The position numbers were made by a program, and so were the translations under genes. DNA of 64,000 nt, taken from the NCBI GenBank assembly GCA_963760985.1, contig CAVXFM010000016.1, positions 124,001 through 188,000 on the forward strand, written 5' to 3'. A model generated the notes under the pieces. It did not search any database and was not told where the DNA came from. It saw only the letters and a list, made by a program, of their open reading frames with translations. The stretch is from JACRDG01 sp963760985 (GTDB lineage Bacteria > Desulfobacterota > Desulfomonilia > Desulfomonilales > Desulfomonilaceae). Shown here piece by piece: positions 45,614 through 54,303 of this stretch (positions are counted from its first letter, which is position 1; each line of letters begins with the position of its first letter).

Positions 45614-47023
45614 TTGTCCCCGCATCCTCCATTCCACATCAAGGGATTGTATGCCTCGGTCATCGCTCTGAAGCACGTGCTGGATGAGATCCCCATGGGC
45701 GTCATCGTCCTCGGCCTGGATCACCGTGTCATGCTCGTGAATCGGGCTTTGGAAGCATTGACCGGCTTCTCCGCGGATGAGGCCACGGGTGTTCCGTGTC
45801 ATTATCTCCTTAGAAGCAATCTGTGCTGCCACGGCTGTCAGATAGGGGAAGTGAAGCAAAAGGGCGAGCCGGTCTGCTCTGATGCGAACATCGTGAACAG
45901 GAATCGCCAGAAGATCCCCGTGCGGCTCACGTTGGCACCGATTTTGGGCGATGATGGGGAACTGGCGGCCTTTATCGAATCCGTCGAGGACACGCGGTCT
46001 GCGGAGGCCTCCCTGGATCGGGTCGGGGAATCGTTTCTTACAGGCAAACTCGTGGGCGTGAGCCACGCGATGCAACGAATTTTCCGGATTATTCCCATTA
46101 TCGGCCAGACGGATTCTTCGGTGCTGATCACAGGTGAAACCGGCACGGGCAAAGACGTGGTCGCGGAGGCCATACACCACGCGTCAAGTAGAGCTAAAGG
46201 CCCTTTCATCAAAATAAACTGCGGCGCCTTGCCCGAAGCGCTCTTGGAATCAGAACTGTTCGGACACCAGAAAGGGGCTTTTACCGGTGCCATAGAAAAC
46301 AAGCCGGGCAGATTTCGTCTCGCGGAAAACGGAACCGTGTATCTCACCGAGATAGGTGATTTACCCCTCAGCCTGCAGGTCAAACTCCTTTCCTTTCTCG
46401 ATGACAAAATAGTATATCCGCTGGGGAGCACGAGAGGCCATCACGTGGACGTGCGCGTGATAGCTGCGACGCATCGTAACCTTGAGAGGATGGTCCGCGA
46501 GGGACGTTTCAGAGAAGACCTCCTGTTCAGACTCAATGTGGTGCGACTCCAGCTCCCGCCCCTTGCCAAAAGAGGGGATGACGCAAAGATGCTCATGGAT
46601 CATTTTCTGCAGACCTTTAATGCGCGTTTTGGCAAAAAGATCCTCGGGTTTTCCGACGTGGCAAAGCAGGTCTTGCTTGCGTACCCTTTCCCCGGAAATG
46701 TCCGAGAACTGAGAAACATTGTCGAATATGCCGTGAATGTCTGCGAAGGAAAACAGGTGCAGCCCCTTCACCTGCCCGCGTACATTCTGGAACGCGACCC
46801 GCGAGAACCCGATGACGATTTGCTGCAAGGAGAAGGCGCTGCGCCTTCTGCACCCGTGCAGGCCGCGCCTCATGACGAGACCACTTGGATTGACGCGGAG
46901 CGCAAAATGATCATGGACGCCATGGTCAAGGCTCAGGGCCGCAAGAGCCTTGCAGCGGAACATCTGGGTTGGTGCCGAAGCACCTTGTGGAGAAAATTGA
47001 AACGGCACGGCATCGTCGCCTGA
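45614..47023 (+). CDS. PAS-containing sigma-54-dependent transcriptional activator
   Basis: 469-residue enhancer-binding protein. PAS ~20-125 (IPMGVIVLGLDHRVMLVNRA) contains a cysteine-rich loop C-x8-C-C-x2-C (CHYLLRSNLCCHGC) plus a further Cys, suggestive of redox or metal sensing (inference). AAA+ domain: Walker A GETGTGKD (~172), the sigma-54 contact loop GAFTGA in HQKGAFTGAIENK (~221), Walker B VYLTEIG with Thr in place of the first acidic residue, and R-fingers in REGRFREDLLFRLNVV. A C-terminal Fis-type HTH: GRKSLAAEHLGWCRSTLWRK. The start is TTG 45614 after GAGGAG; no earlier alternative is better. It opens the unusual 45.6-57.4 kb block and may regulate it. Confidence 0.92.
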   Translation: MSPHPPFHIKGLYASVIALKHVLDEIPMGVIVLGLDHRVMLVNRALEALTGFSADEATGVPCHYLLRSNLCCHGCQIGEVKQKGEPVCSDANIVNRNRQKIPVRLTLAPILGDDGELAAFIESVEDTRSAEASLDRVGESFLTGKLVGVSHAMQRIFRIIPIIGQTDSSVLITGETGTGKDVVAEAIHHASSRAKGPFIKINCGALPEALLESELFGHQKGAFTGAIENKPGRFRLAENGTVYLTEIGDLPLSLQVKLLSFLDDKIVYPLGSTRGHHVDVRVIAATHRNLERMVREGRFREDLLFRLNVVRLQLPPLAKRGDDAKMLMDHFLQTFNARFGKKILGFSDVAKQVLLAYPFPGNVRELRNIVEYAVNVCEGKQVQPLHLPAYILERDPREPDDDLLQGEGAAPSAPVQAAPHDETTWIDAERKMIMDAMVKAQGRKSLAAEHLGWCRSTLWRKLKRHGIVA

Positions 47024-47189
47024 GCATGGAACGCATCGAAAAGCTCAGTATAGTGAGCGTTTATTCAGCTCGCTCTGTGTGAAGTTATCCGCTCAAAGAA
47101 CCTCTCTTTCATGTTGACCCGAGTGGCGACAGGCCTCACGAGAAACCGACCAACGAGTCTTTCGCAACGAACTCCAGGAGACACGCGTG

Positions 47190-47519
47190 ATGAACACGAC
47201 CAGAGTTCTCATCCCCTTGGTAGGCGACGACGTGGCCCCTAGATTCGACCTGGCGCCGGAGGCCCTCATAGCCGTGGTTGATACTGACCGAGGGACGACC
47301 GTGGAGAAGTCCATTGTCCTGCCTCAAGCCTCAGCGGAAACGCTTTGTCGGCTCATCATGACCGAGCGCATTGATCTCGTGGTGTGTTGCGGAATAGAAG
47401 AAGAATACTACCAGTATCTTACCTGGAAGAAAATCTCGGTCATCGATTCTGTCATGGGGTCCTATGTCCAGGTCCTCGCGCACATCCAAGCAGGGACACT
47501 GGTTGTCCCACCAACATGA
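47190..47519 (+). CDS. NifX/NifB-C-terminal-like (dinitrogenase Fe-Mo cofactor) domain protein
   Basis: 109-residue small cytoplasmic protein of the RNase H-like NifX/MTH1175 fold: VLIPLVGDDVAPRFDLAPEA, VDTDRGTTVEKSIVL, ERIDLVVCCGIEEEYYQYLT and a terminal GTLVVPPT. In nif systems such domains bind metal clusters; outside them their role is unclear. No nitrogenase genes are nearby, so this is one of the orphan members frequent in sulfate reducers and methanogens. GGAG lies 9 bases ahead of ATG 47190 (GTG 47187 also possible). Same strand as the sigma-54 activator, 166 bases downstream. Confidence 0.75.
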   Translation: MNTTRVLIPLVGDDVAPRFDLAPEALIAVVDTDRGTTVEKSIVLPQASAETLCRLIMTERIDLVVCCGIEEEYYQYLTWKKISVIDSVMGSYVQVLAHIQAGTLVVPPT

Positions 47520-47869
47520 GAAGGTCTTGCAAAAAACCGCGGCCCGCGAGAGGCAAAGGGCTGTTGACAATCACGAGTGCGCGCTCGGTTTTCCTAGGTT
47601 TTCCTGTGCGTAGCTAAATGTCGCACAACGTCGCTACTGAAGTTTCCTGTATGTCGCAAAAGGTTGCATTCTGCCGCGACGCTCCTGCCAACTTGCGCAG
47701 ACCCCGCAGGCCGCGGAATAGGAACCGTTTCCATCCGAACTGATGGGCAGAGTCCGGACCAATGACGCATCAGCGGGCGCCTTCGTGCATGCGTGGTTCA
47801 TTTCTTCGCCATCCCTCTGTTCGCTTTCCTGTAAGAACTTTCCCACCTCCAGGAACACCCTTGTCTAGC

Positions 47870-48012
47870 AATTGCCGCACGTCCTGACCGAATGGTTCGT
47901 ACGGGAGAGAAGCGACGGAGAGCCATTGAACGAAGACTCGACGGCTTTGCGTCGCACGAAGTGAACAAGTGCCTTCCGACGCCCGGAAAGAACCACACAG
48001 ACAAAGCTTTTG
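47870..48012 (-). repeat. Degenerate repeat C, copy 2
   Basis: Minus-strand counterpart of 20819-20990: conceptual AKSFVCVVLSGRRKALVHFV continuing RRKAVESSFNGSPSLLSRTN and HSVRTCGNC before a stop. It abuts element B4. The rest of 47520-47869 has no supported gene; the reading after the stop has no family resemblance. Confidence 0.45.
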
Positions 48013-48014
48013 GC

Positions 48015-48171
48015 AACTCCCATGACCTTGAGGGTCACCACGAACCATAAAAATGGCACCCTGTCCAGCGACCAGCGGGAGCTGGCAAGTGCTTGAAGTT
48101 CTTGGGGATGAGGGTTCAGGGGAAGGCCCTTCTTTCAAGAAGGGCCTTCCCCTGAAAATGCATTTTCATGA
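48015..48171 (+). repeat. Element B, copy B4
   Basis: Forward copy, AACTCCCATGACCTTGAGGG to GAAAATGCATTTTC. The long stem arms are AGGGGAAGGCCCTTCTT and its complement with a 2-base centre; both arms changed together from five to four outer G/C pairs, a compensatory difference from B1. The gap 48172-48438 after it holds nothing I recognise. Confidence 0.95.
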
Positions 48172-48438
48172 GAACGTGTACAAACGAGAGGGGCACGCCT
48201 CACGTGTTGGCACACTACTTGCTCAGTACCATGGCATCTTGTGAAGGTCGAGATCCTGCCTAGGGGGTCATCTCGTAGCTTACGGGTCTCGTGTAATCCC
48301 GCGAAATGCAGAGGCCATCACCAGGCCCTGACTGAAGAAAGACCAGGCTGCCTTGGGCAGGGAGTGATGCGTCCGATATCCCTTCGGTGCGCATAGGAAT
48401 TGAGCAATTCCTGGGGCAACCAAAAGGAGAGGGTGAAA

Positions 48439-48867
48439 ATGGTTACCAAAGTGCTTTTGGTGGACGATGAGGAACAGTTCGTCGAAGTCCTTGCCCAACG
48501 CCTCGAGACGCGGGGTTTTCATGTCGACTCACGGTTCAACGGAGATGATGCCATTGAGTTCATCAGCGCCCAGGACGTCGACGTGGTCGTTCTTGACGTG
48601 CTTATGCCAGGAAGAGACGGCGTGGAAACGCTCCGGGAAATCAAACGGATCAAGCCGATCCTCGAAGTGATCATGCTTACAGGGCACGGCACGGTGGAGA
48701 CTGCGATCGAAGGGATGAGGCTTGGCGCGTACGACTATCTGATGAAACCGACCGACACCAGCGAACTGGTGGACAAGATCGCCAAGGCGTACCAGAGGAA
48801 GAAAGAACAGGAGGAGAGAATCCGGCAGGCGGAAGTGGATCGCCTGATAAGAAGGAGAGGCTGGTAA
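48439..48867 (+). CDS. Stand-alone receiver-domain response regulator (RR1)
   Basis: 142 residues consisting of one receiver domain. TKVLLVDDEEQFVEVLAQRL with the acidic pair at 9-10, phospho-acceptor Asp53 in VVVLDVLMPGRDG, the signalling Thr in VIMLTGHGTVETAIEGMRLG, and Lys in YDYLMKPTDTSELVDKI. A charged helical tail (QRKKEQEERIRQAEVDRLIR) follows; there is no DNA-binding or enzymatic output. ATG 48439 follows AAAGGAGAGGG. It is one of four close paralogues in this locus and resembles the receiver of NtrC-type regulators cut off from AAA+ and HTH parts. Confidence 0.93.
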   Translation: MVTKVLLVDDEEQFVEVLAQRLETRGFHVDSRFNGDDAIEFISAQDVDVVVLDVLMPGRDGVETLREIKRIKPILEVIMLTGHGTVETAIEGMRLGAYDYLMKPTDTSELVDKIAKAYQRKKEQEERIRQAEVDRLIRRRGW

Positions 48868-48873
48868 ACGCGT

Positions 48874-48905
48874 GCTGCCTTTGAGGCAACCATCAAAGGA
48901 GCAGC
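48874..48905 (+). terminator. Hairpin after RR1, possible terminator or processing site
   Basis: GCTGC-CTTTGA pairs with TCAAAG-(GA)-GCAGC, an 11-bp stem with one bulge and an 8-base loop, starting 7 bases after the RR1 stop. It is followed by CTCAAAAAG rather than a T-run, so it would be a weak intrinsic terminator in the plus direction. Confidence 0.4.
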
Positions 48906-49131
48906 CTCAAAAAGAAACCAACAGATTTCGCGCAACAGGGGGTTCATTCTGAGGCCGGGCGGCCCACAGGGTTCCGTCCCGGAGACCACCGGTAACGCCC
49001 AGCCTGAGAAAGGGGACACGTACGCCCCATTGTCCTGTAATCCCGGATTCAGGGTGCGGCGCAGGAAGCCCGTTGCGTGACATAAGCCGCAAAAACCGTT
49101 TTGTCGCGATGCGTCGTGTGGAGGTATTCGC

Positions 49132-49686
49132 ATGGAAAACCTGAGGGTAAAGGACTTGATGGTGCCCCTGGACCAGTATGCGTGTGTAAGTGACGACTCC
49201 GCGGTCAGTGACGCGGTGAAAGCGCTGGAAGAGGCGCAAGCCAAATTCCAGTCAAAAGCTTATCCCCATCGTGCGGTCCTGGTCTGTGACAAGGACAAAC
49301 ACGTGATTGGCAAAGTCGGCCTCCTGGATGTGTTGAGAAGCCTGGAACCCAGATACTCGGAACTCGGGGATCTGAAAAAGGTTTCCGGGTTCGGCCTGAG
49401 CGCCGAGTTCATGAGATCCATGATGGAGAAGCACGAATTGTGGAAATCGCCTCTCGAAGACCTCTGCCGCAAGGCCGCGCGGGTAAAGCTGGGAAGCATA
49501 GTGGCCGCTCCGCTGGCAGGTGAACTCATTGACCAGGAGGCAACGCTGGATCAAGCAGTACACCAACTGATCATGGGACATCATCAGTCTCTTCTGGTGA
49601 CCTCCGGCGAGCGCATCGTAGGCATCCTGAGACTTTCGGATGTGTATGAGGAAGTCGGAAGACGAATCAAGGCCTGTAAGATCTGA
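49132..49686 (+). CDS. CBS-domain-pair protein (CBS1)
   Basis: 184 residues of two CBS motifs with a longer insert. First: MENLRVKDLMVPLDQYACVS ... HRAVLVCDKDKHVIGKVGLL; second: KLGSIVAAPLAGELIDQEAT ... HHQSLLVTSGERIVGILRLS. CBS pairs usually bind AMP, ADP, ATP or SAM and gate attached or partner proteins; this one is free-standing. It is 38 bases ahead of the DASS transporter start, so the likely partner is that transporter (inference). A second CBS protein lies at 53734. Confidence 0.88.
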   Translation: MENLRVKDLMVPLDQYACVSDDSAVSDAVKALEEAQAKFQSKAYPHRAVLVCDKDKHVIGKVGLLDVLRSLEPRYSELGDLKKVSGFGLSAEFMRSMMEKHELWKSPLEDLCRKAARVKLGSIVAAPLAGELIDQEATLDQAVHQLIMGHHQSLLVTSGERIVGILRLSDVYEEVGRRIKACKI

Positions 49687-49724
49687 GTCGCCCCGTGGGG
49701 GGCGTGCGCAAGGAGGATCCTTTC

Positions 49725-51200
49725 ATGACCGCTGATGCAGCAATCTCTTCCAAAGCGATCCCGATAGACTGGACGAGGCTCATAGCCTTGTTTACCGGTA
49801 TTGGATTATTCTTGGTGATCTACTATTCACCGGCTTGGCCTGACGCGGTAGATCCGGTGGGCAAGCATTTTGTGCTGTCTGTCCAAGGCAAGGGCGCGAT
49901 CGCTGTTTTCGCCCTGGCAGGAGTGTGGTGGGTTTTCGAGGTGGTGCCGATAGGGGTTACGAGCTTGATGATCGGCGTGACTCAAGCCCTCTTCATGATT
50001 CGGCCGGCAAAGGTGGCCTTTCACGATTTTATGGATCCCGCGGTGCTGTTTATCTTTGCATCTCTCGTGATTGGTCTGGTATTCAATAAGACGGGCCTCA
50101 CGAAGCGCATGGCGTACAAGATGCTCGGTCTTGTCGGTGAGAAGACCACGACCATTTACCTCGGCGTGTTCCTCTTATGCGCTCTTCTCACGCACATCAT
50201 GGCGCACACGGGTGTTGCAGCCACCGTGTATCCGCTGCTCTTGGCCATATACGGCCTGTACGACGAAGGCAACAAGCCGACAAAATTCGGCAAGGGCCTC
50301 TTCATAGGAATGGCATACGTGTGCGGCGCGGGAAGCATCATCACCTTGCTCGGCGCGGCCCGAGGCATTGTGGCTCTGGGCTTCTTCAAGGAGATGGTGG
50401 GCCGCGATGTGAGTTTCTTCCAGTTGACCTATTACATGGCGCCGCTGGGGTGGCTGATGGTCTTGCTCCTGTGGGTCTATTTCTGCCTAATATTAAAGCC
50501 GGAGAAACCCGCGATAGAGGGTCTGCGAGAGCGTGTCGCGGAACTGAGCAAGGGGCTCGGCCCCATCACGAAAAAAGAAATCATTGCCCTCTTGATCGTG
50601 GCCTCCGCAATCCTCGTCATGTCGTTACAGGTATTTATTCCGCCGCTGAGAGCCCTCAACAAATCTGCGATCTTTCTGGTTTCCACGATTCTGTTCTTTG
50701 TCCTCGGCGTCCTGGACATCGACGACCTGGAACTCATACCCTGGAACATCGTGCTCCTGTTCGCGGGAGCGATGAGTATAGGTTACTGTTTATGGCAGAC
50801 GGGCGCGGCCCAATGGTTAGCCATCAACTGGCTAGGCCTGTTCAAGGGTGCACCCTGGCTGGTCTTCGTGTTAGGCGTGGCCTTTTTCGTGTTGGTCATG
50901 ACCAATTTCATCATGAACGTCGCTGCCATCGCCATTTCTCTCCCAGTGGCGCTGGTCACTGCCAAGTACCTCGCGGTCGCACCCGATGTGATCCTGTTCT
51001 CATCGCTCGCCACTGCGGGCATGCCTTTCCTCTTGCTGGTAGGAGCAGCCCCCAATGCGATTGCCTATGATTCAAAGCAGTTTACCAGCGGTGAGTTTAT
51101 CATGTATGGGATTCCGCCAAGTCTCATACTGATGGCAGTGCTGGCCGCGATGTGTTATGTGATCTGGCCTCTTATGGGTATGCCGGTTCTGGTGAAGTAG
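49725..51200 (+). CDS. SLC13/DASS-family anion:sodium symporter
   Basis: 491-residue inner-membrane transporter with about 12 hydrophobic segments. The start ATG 49725 follows AAGGAGGATCC. ALAGVWWVFEVVPIGVTSLM is the amino-terminal family signature; IMAHTGVAATVYPLLLAIYG and NFIMNVAAIAISLPVALVTA are the two SNT-like substrate/Na+ regions (the first has HTG in place of SNT); a SSLATAGMPFLLLVGAAPNA segment precedes the final helix. Family substrates are sulfate, thiosulfate and di/tricarboxylates. In a presumed sulfate reducer a sulfate or dicarboxylate role is plausible but unproven. Confidence 0.92.
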   Translation: MTADAAISSKAIPIDWTRLIALFTGIGLFLVIYYSPAWPDAVDPVGKHFVLSVQGKGAIAVFALAGVWWVFEVVPIGVTSLMIGVTQALFMIRPAKVAFHDFMDPAVLFIFASLVIGLVFNKTGLTKRMAYKMLGLVGEKTTTIYLGVFLLCALLTHIMAHTGVAATVYPLLLAIYGLYDEGNKPTKFGKGLFIGMAYVCGAGSIITLLGAARGIVALGFFKEMVGRDVSFFQLTYYMAPLGWLMVLLLWVYFCLILKPEKPAIEGLRERVAELSKGLGPITKKEIIALLIVASAILVMSLQVFIPPLRALNKSAIFLVSTILFFVLGVLDIDDLELIPWNIVLLFAGAMSIGYCLWQTGAAQWLAINWLGLFKGAPWLVFVLGVAFFVLVMTNFIMNVAAIAISLPVALVTAKYLAVAPDVILFSSLATAGMPFLLLVGAAPNAIAYDSKQFTSGEFIMYGIPPSLILMAVLAAMCYVIWPLMGMPVLVK

Positions 51201-51208
51201 TGGACTGC

Positions 51209-51230
51209 GGACGGGACGAACGTCCCGTCC
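51209..51230 (+). other. Perfect short hairpin between the two transporter genes
   Basis: GGACGGGACG, AA, CGTCCCGTCC: a perfect 10-bp GC-rich stem 9 bases after the DASS stop and 26 bases before the next start. There is no T-run. It may stabilise the upstream message or attenuate downstream expression. Confidence 0.6.
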
Positions 51231-51256
51231 ATGTATAATCCGGAAAGGGTTGCATC

Positions 51257-52996
51257 ATGAGGCGTTTCCTTCAGACGATTTTTGTGGTGTTTCTTACTCT
51301 CCTGGTAGGCTTGGAATGTGCTCCTGCTTCCGAATCCAGGTCCCCGGATGCGGTGTTGGTGATCCAGGGCAAGATCCTCGACTCAGCGGGAAATCCGCTG
51401 GGCGACGCGAACATCATGCCTTTTCTCAACGGAAAACTCTACATGGTACCCGCTCATGGCTCGCACGAGGCCAAGGCCGTGGTCACAGGCACGAATGGTC
51501 TGTTCTCCGCGGAGGTTGCCGCTCCGGCTGAGGAGATCAGAAATGGAAAATGGTCGGTGAAGGTAAGCCGACCTAATTTCAGGCCATCTCAGCTGATTCC
51601 GTTAGAGGTGTTCGAAGAAGGCCCGGGAGAAGGAGGAGTCACACGCTTTGTCTCCTCGGCGACGTTCTCCATGAAACGATTCCAAAGTGCCGCGTTCTGG
51701 ATTGCTCTTGTGGTGTTCGTCGGAGTTTACGTGCTCATCGCCTTTGAAATTCTCCACAGGACCCTGGCTGCGTTTCTCGGCGCGGCGGTGCTGCTCTTCA
51801 TCACCCACACTCTCGGGCACTTTTATGAAGGGTTCAACATACTCACCTATGATCAGGCCCTCCACGCGGTAGACTGGAACGTGATCTTTCTACTCATGGG
51901 CATGATGATCATCGTGGGGGTGTTGAAGGTCTCGGGAGTGTTTCAGTGGCTGGCGTACAAATCCTTTCAGGTGGCAAGAGGGCACATTTTTGTCCTTTCT
52001 TCGGCCCTGTGCATTGTCACCGCGGTGACGAGCGCTTTTCTGGACAATGTCACGACCATGCTGCTTCTCACCCCGGTGACCCTTGAGATTGCGGTGGTGC
52101 TGGGAGTGTCTCCGTTCGTTTTTCTCATGCCCGAGATACTGGCATCCAATTTCGGCGGCACCGCCACGCTCATCGGCGATCCGCCAAACATCATGATCGG
52201 ATCGTTTGCGGGCATCACGTTTAACGATTTTGTGATCAATCTTACGCCGGTGGTGGTTTTAGTCCTGATCACGCAGATCATCTACAACAAGGTGCTTTAC
52301 GGCCGCGAATACCACAAGGCAAGGGTTGAAGACGTCCCCAAAATGATCAATTTCCTCAAGGAAAAGTACCAGATCACCGACACGAGAATACTGATCCTTG
52401 GCGGCAGTGTGCTCCTCGGGGTTATCTTGATGTTCATTCTCCACGGCGTGTTTCACATGGAGGTCAGTGTGGCTGCGCTGTTAGGCGCGGGGCTGATTCT
52501 GCTCGTGACTCGGCTTGATATAGTGGAGATGCTTGAAAGGGAGGTCGAATGGCCGTCCCTCGTGTTTTTCATGATGCTGTTCATCGTGGTAGGAGGTGCC
52601 GAGCAGACGGGCATCCTGCAGGTCATAGCGGACTGGATGCTTCGGGTCTGTCAGGGCAAACTCTGGGTCGCGGTGCTGGTCATCTTGTGGGTTTCAGGAA
52701 TCGCGTCGGCAATCGTGGACAATATCCCCTACACCGCGACAATGTTGCCGATTACCTTGTTCCTGACCAGGACATTGCCCGGAGCAGACAGTGGAGTCCT
52801 CTGGTGGGCCCTGGCGTTGGGTGCATGTTTCGGTGGCAACGGCACTATCATCGGCGCGTCTGCAAACGTGGTGACCACAGGTATTGCGGAAAAAGCAGGA
52901 TACAAAATAACCTTTGGCGGGTTCATCAAAGAAGCCGCTCCTATTACCATCATAAGTCTGATCCTTTCGTCCATCTTCCTTTTACTGAAGTACTAG
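51257..52996 (+). CDS. ArsB/NhaD-superfamily transporter with N-terminal periplasmic carboxypeptidase-regulatory-like domain
   Basis: 579 residues. A signal peptide (FLQTIFVVFLTLLVGLECAP), then a ~100-residue beta-sandwich-like domain (AVLVIQGKILDSAGNPLGDA, FSAEVAAPAEEIRNGKWSVK), then ~11 TM helices of the ion-transporter superfamily. Signatures: VTSAFLDNVTTMLLLTPVTL, ASNFGGTATLIGDPPNIMIG, and second-half AIVDNIPYTATMLPI with ACFGGNGTIIGASANVVTTG. These match the P-permease/YbiR/NhaD group (Na+/H+ antiport, arsenite or anion transport). The extracellular domain is unusual for the family and could bind a ligand or partner. Same operon as DASS, 56 bases apart. Confidence 0.92.
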   Translation: MRRFLQTIFVVFLTLLVGLECAPASESRSPDAVLVIQGKILDSAGNPLGDANIMPFLNGKLYMVPAHGSHEAKAVVTGTNGLFSAEVAAPAEEIRNGKWSVKVSRPNFRPSQLIPLEVFEEGPGEGGVTRFVSSATFSMKRFQSAAFWIALVVFVGVYVLIAFEILHRTLAAFLGAAVLLFITHTLGHFYEGFNILTYDQALHAVDWNVIFLLMGMMIIVGVLKVSGVFQWLAYKSFQVARGHIFVLSSALCIVTAVTSAFLDNVTTMLLLTPVTLEIAVVLGVSPFVFLMPEILASNFGGTATLIGDPPNIMIGSFAGITFNDFVINLTPVVVLVLITQIIYNKVLYGREYHKARVEDVPKMINFLKEKYQITDTRILILGGSVLLGVILMFILHGVFHMEVSVAALLGAGLILLVTRLDIVEMLEREVEWPSLVFFMMLFIVVGGAEQTGILQVIADWMLRVCQGKLWVAVLVILWVSGIASAIVDNIPYTATMLPITLFLTRTLPGADSGVLWWALALGACFGGNGTIIGASANVVTTGIAEKAGYKITFGGFIKEAAPITIISLILSSIFLLLKY

Positions 52997-53171
52997 CGGC
53001 CTGGAGCTGAGTCGTATAGTATGAAAAAAAGTGAACTTATCTGCGAAGCTGCCGACCGGCGATTCAGCATTGCTGACACATCCGCCGATGCTCCCTGTTG
53101 GTTGCCCACACGCCGGATGACCGGCAGCATCCGTGGCGTGTGCTGAAAAACGATAAGGAGAGGAGATCATT

Positions 53172-53603
53172 ATGATCGCCAGAGTACTCTTAGTAGATGA
53201 CGAGGTTCCTTTTGTAGAAGCCCTGTCCAAACGCCTCGACAAGAGAGGCATCACGGTGGTTCCCGCGTTCAGCGGACTAGAGGCCATGGAAAAGCTGAGT
53301 GGGGATTCGCACATCGATGCGGTGGTATTGGACGTGAAGATGCCCGGAATGGACGGCATAGATACGCTCAAGGCAATCAAAGCCTCCCACCCGATGGTAG
53401 AGGTCATCATGTTGACAGGACATGCAACAGTGGAATCCGCGATAGAAGGGATGAAACTTGGAGCGCTGGATTTCCTCATGAAGCCCTGCGACATGGAGGT
53501 GTTACTTGCGAAGATCCAGGGCGCGAAAGACAAAAAGTCGACGCAAGAACAGAAAATCGCCGAGGCCCGTGCGCTGAACATCGCATTGCGCCGAGGAGAC
53601 TGA
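53172..53603 (+). CDS. Stand-alone receiver-domain response regulator (RR2)
   Basis: 143 residues, receiver domain only. RVLLVDDEVPFVEALSKRLD; phospho-Asp54 in AVVLDVKMPGMDGIDTLKAI; VIMLTGHATVESAIEGMKLG; Lys in LDFLMKPCDMEVLLAKI; charged tail KDKKSTQEQKIAEARAL. Very similar to RR3, consistent with local duplication. It sits between the two transporters and CBS2 on the same strand. Confidence 0.94.
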   Translation: MIARVLLVDDEVPFVEALSKRLDKRGITVVPAFSGLEAMEKLSGDSHIDAVVLDVKMPGMDGIDTLKAIKASHPMVEVIMLTGHATVESAIEGMKLGALDFLMKPCDMEVLLAKIQGAKDKKSTQEQKIAEARALNIALRRGD

Positions 53604-53733
53604 ACTTCCGCTACGGGGACGCAGGAGCAGTGCCTCGTTGGGCTTCCGTCCCCGGTTGGCAGCGGGGACCGCGTCCAAACTGTGCAACGCCTGACGGTTC
53701 CCCAGCAGTGGGAGTAAGGAAAAGAGGTGTGAT

Positions 53734-54234
53734 ATGCCGCATTCTGTGCCTGTTTCAGAGCTTATGATTTCGCCGGGTGAATGGCCTCAGCTCAGAGCGG
53801 AAACCGAGGTGAGCACAGCTATCAAAATCCTGAGAATCATCTCTGAGGAGAGGAAACTGGAGCACGGACATTCGACGCCCTTGGTCATGGATGATAATTT
53901 CCGTCTTCTCGGTTTTGTTCACCTCGTGGATCTGTTGAAAAACGTGAGACATTTGTGTGACAAAAGCGACGAACCTGTGGATCTCGGCCAATCCACCACT
54001 CCGATACGAGACTTGGTAACGCGTTTCGCAGCGTCAGTCGCGCCGGAAGACAGCATACTCAAGGCCCTGGACATCATGATGGATCATGGTGTCTCGCTTG
54101 TGCCGGTTTTGGTTGACGGTAAGCTCAAGGGAATAATCAAGCTATCCGACATCTTCAATGTGGTCTCAGCGTTGTTGTTTGACGAAAGTGATCCGGAAGA
54201 GAGACATAAACTCCTTCGGGACTTTCATCTCTAA
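53734..54234 (+). CDS. CBS-domain-pair protein (CBS2)
   Basis: 166 residues. First CBS: VPVSELMISPGEWPQLRAET ... HSTPLVMDDNFRLLGFVHLV; second: PIRDLVTRFAASVAPEDSIL ... HGVSLVPVLVDGKLKGIIKL with SDIFN. It is compact, unlike CBS1 with its long insert. GAGG lies just ahead of ATG 53734. It is flanked by receivers RR2 and RR3, repeating the RR-CBS order of the first half of the locus (RR1-CBS1). Confidence 0.9.
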   Translation: MPHSVPVSELMISPGEWPQLRAETEVSTAIKILRIISEERKLEHGHSTPLVMDDNFRLLGFVHLVDLLKNVRHLCDKSDEPVDLGQSTTPIRDLVTRFAASVAPEDSILKALDIMMDHGVSLVPVLVDGKLKGIIKLSDIFNVVSALLFDESDPEERHKLLRDFHL

Positions 54235-54303
54235 GTGTGAAGCAACACCGAGTAACGCACGTGTACGGATATGGCTGGACTCTATTTATGAGGATTGCAA
54301 GAA

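Noticed and set aside
47770..48138. 123-residue minus-strand frame through element B4 and repeat C
   Set aside because: Similar peptides (KEGPSP..., TCQLPLVAGQGAIFMVRGD) come from every B copy and reflect repeat DNA, not a conserved protein gene.
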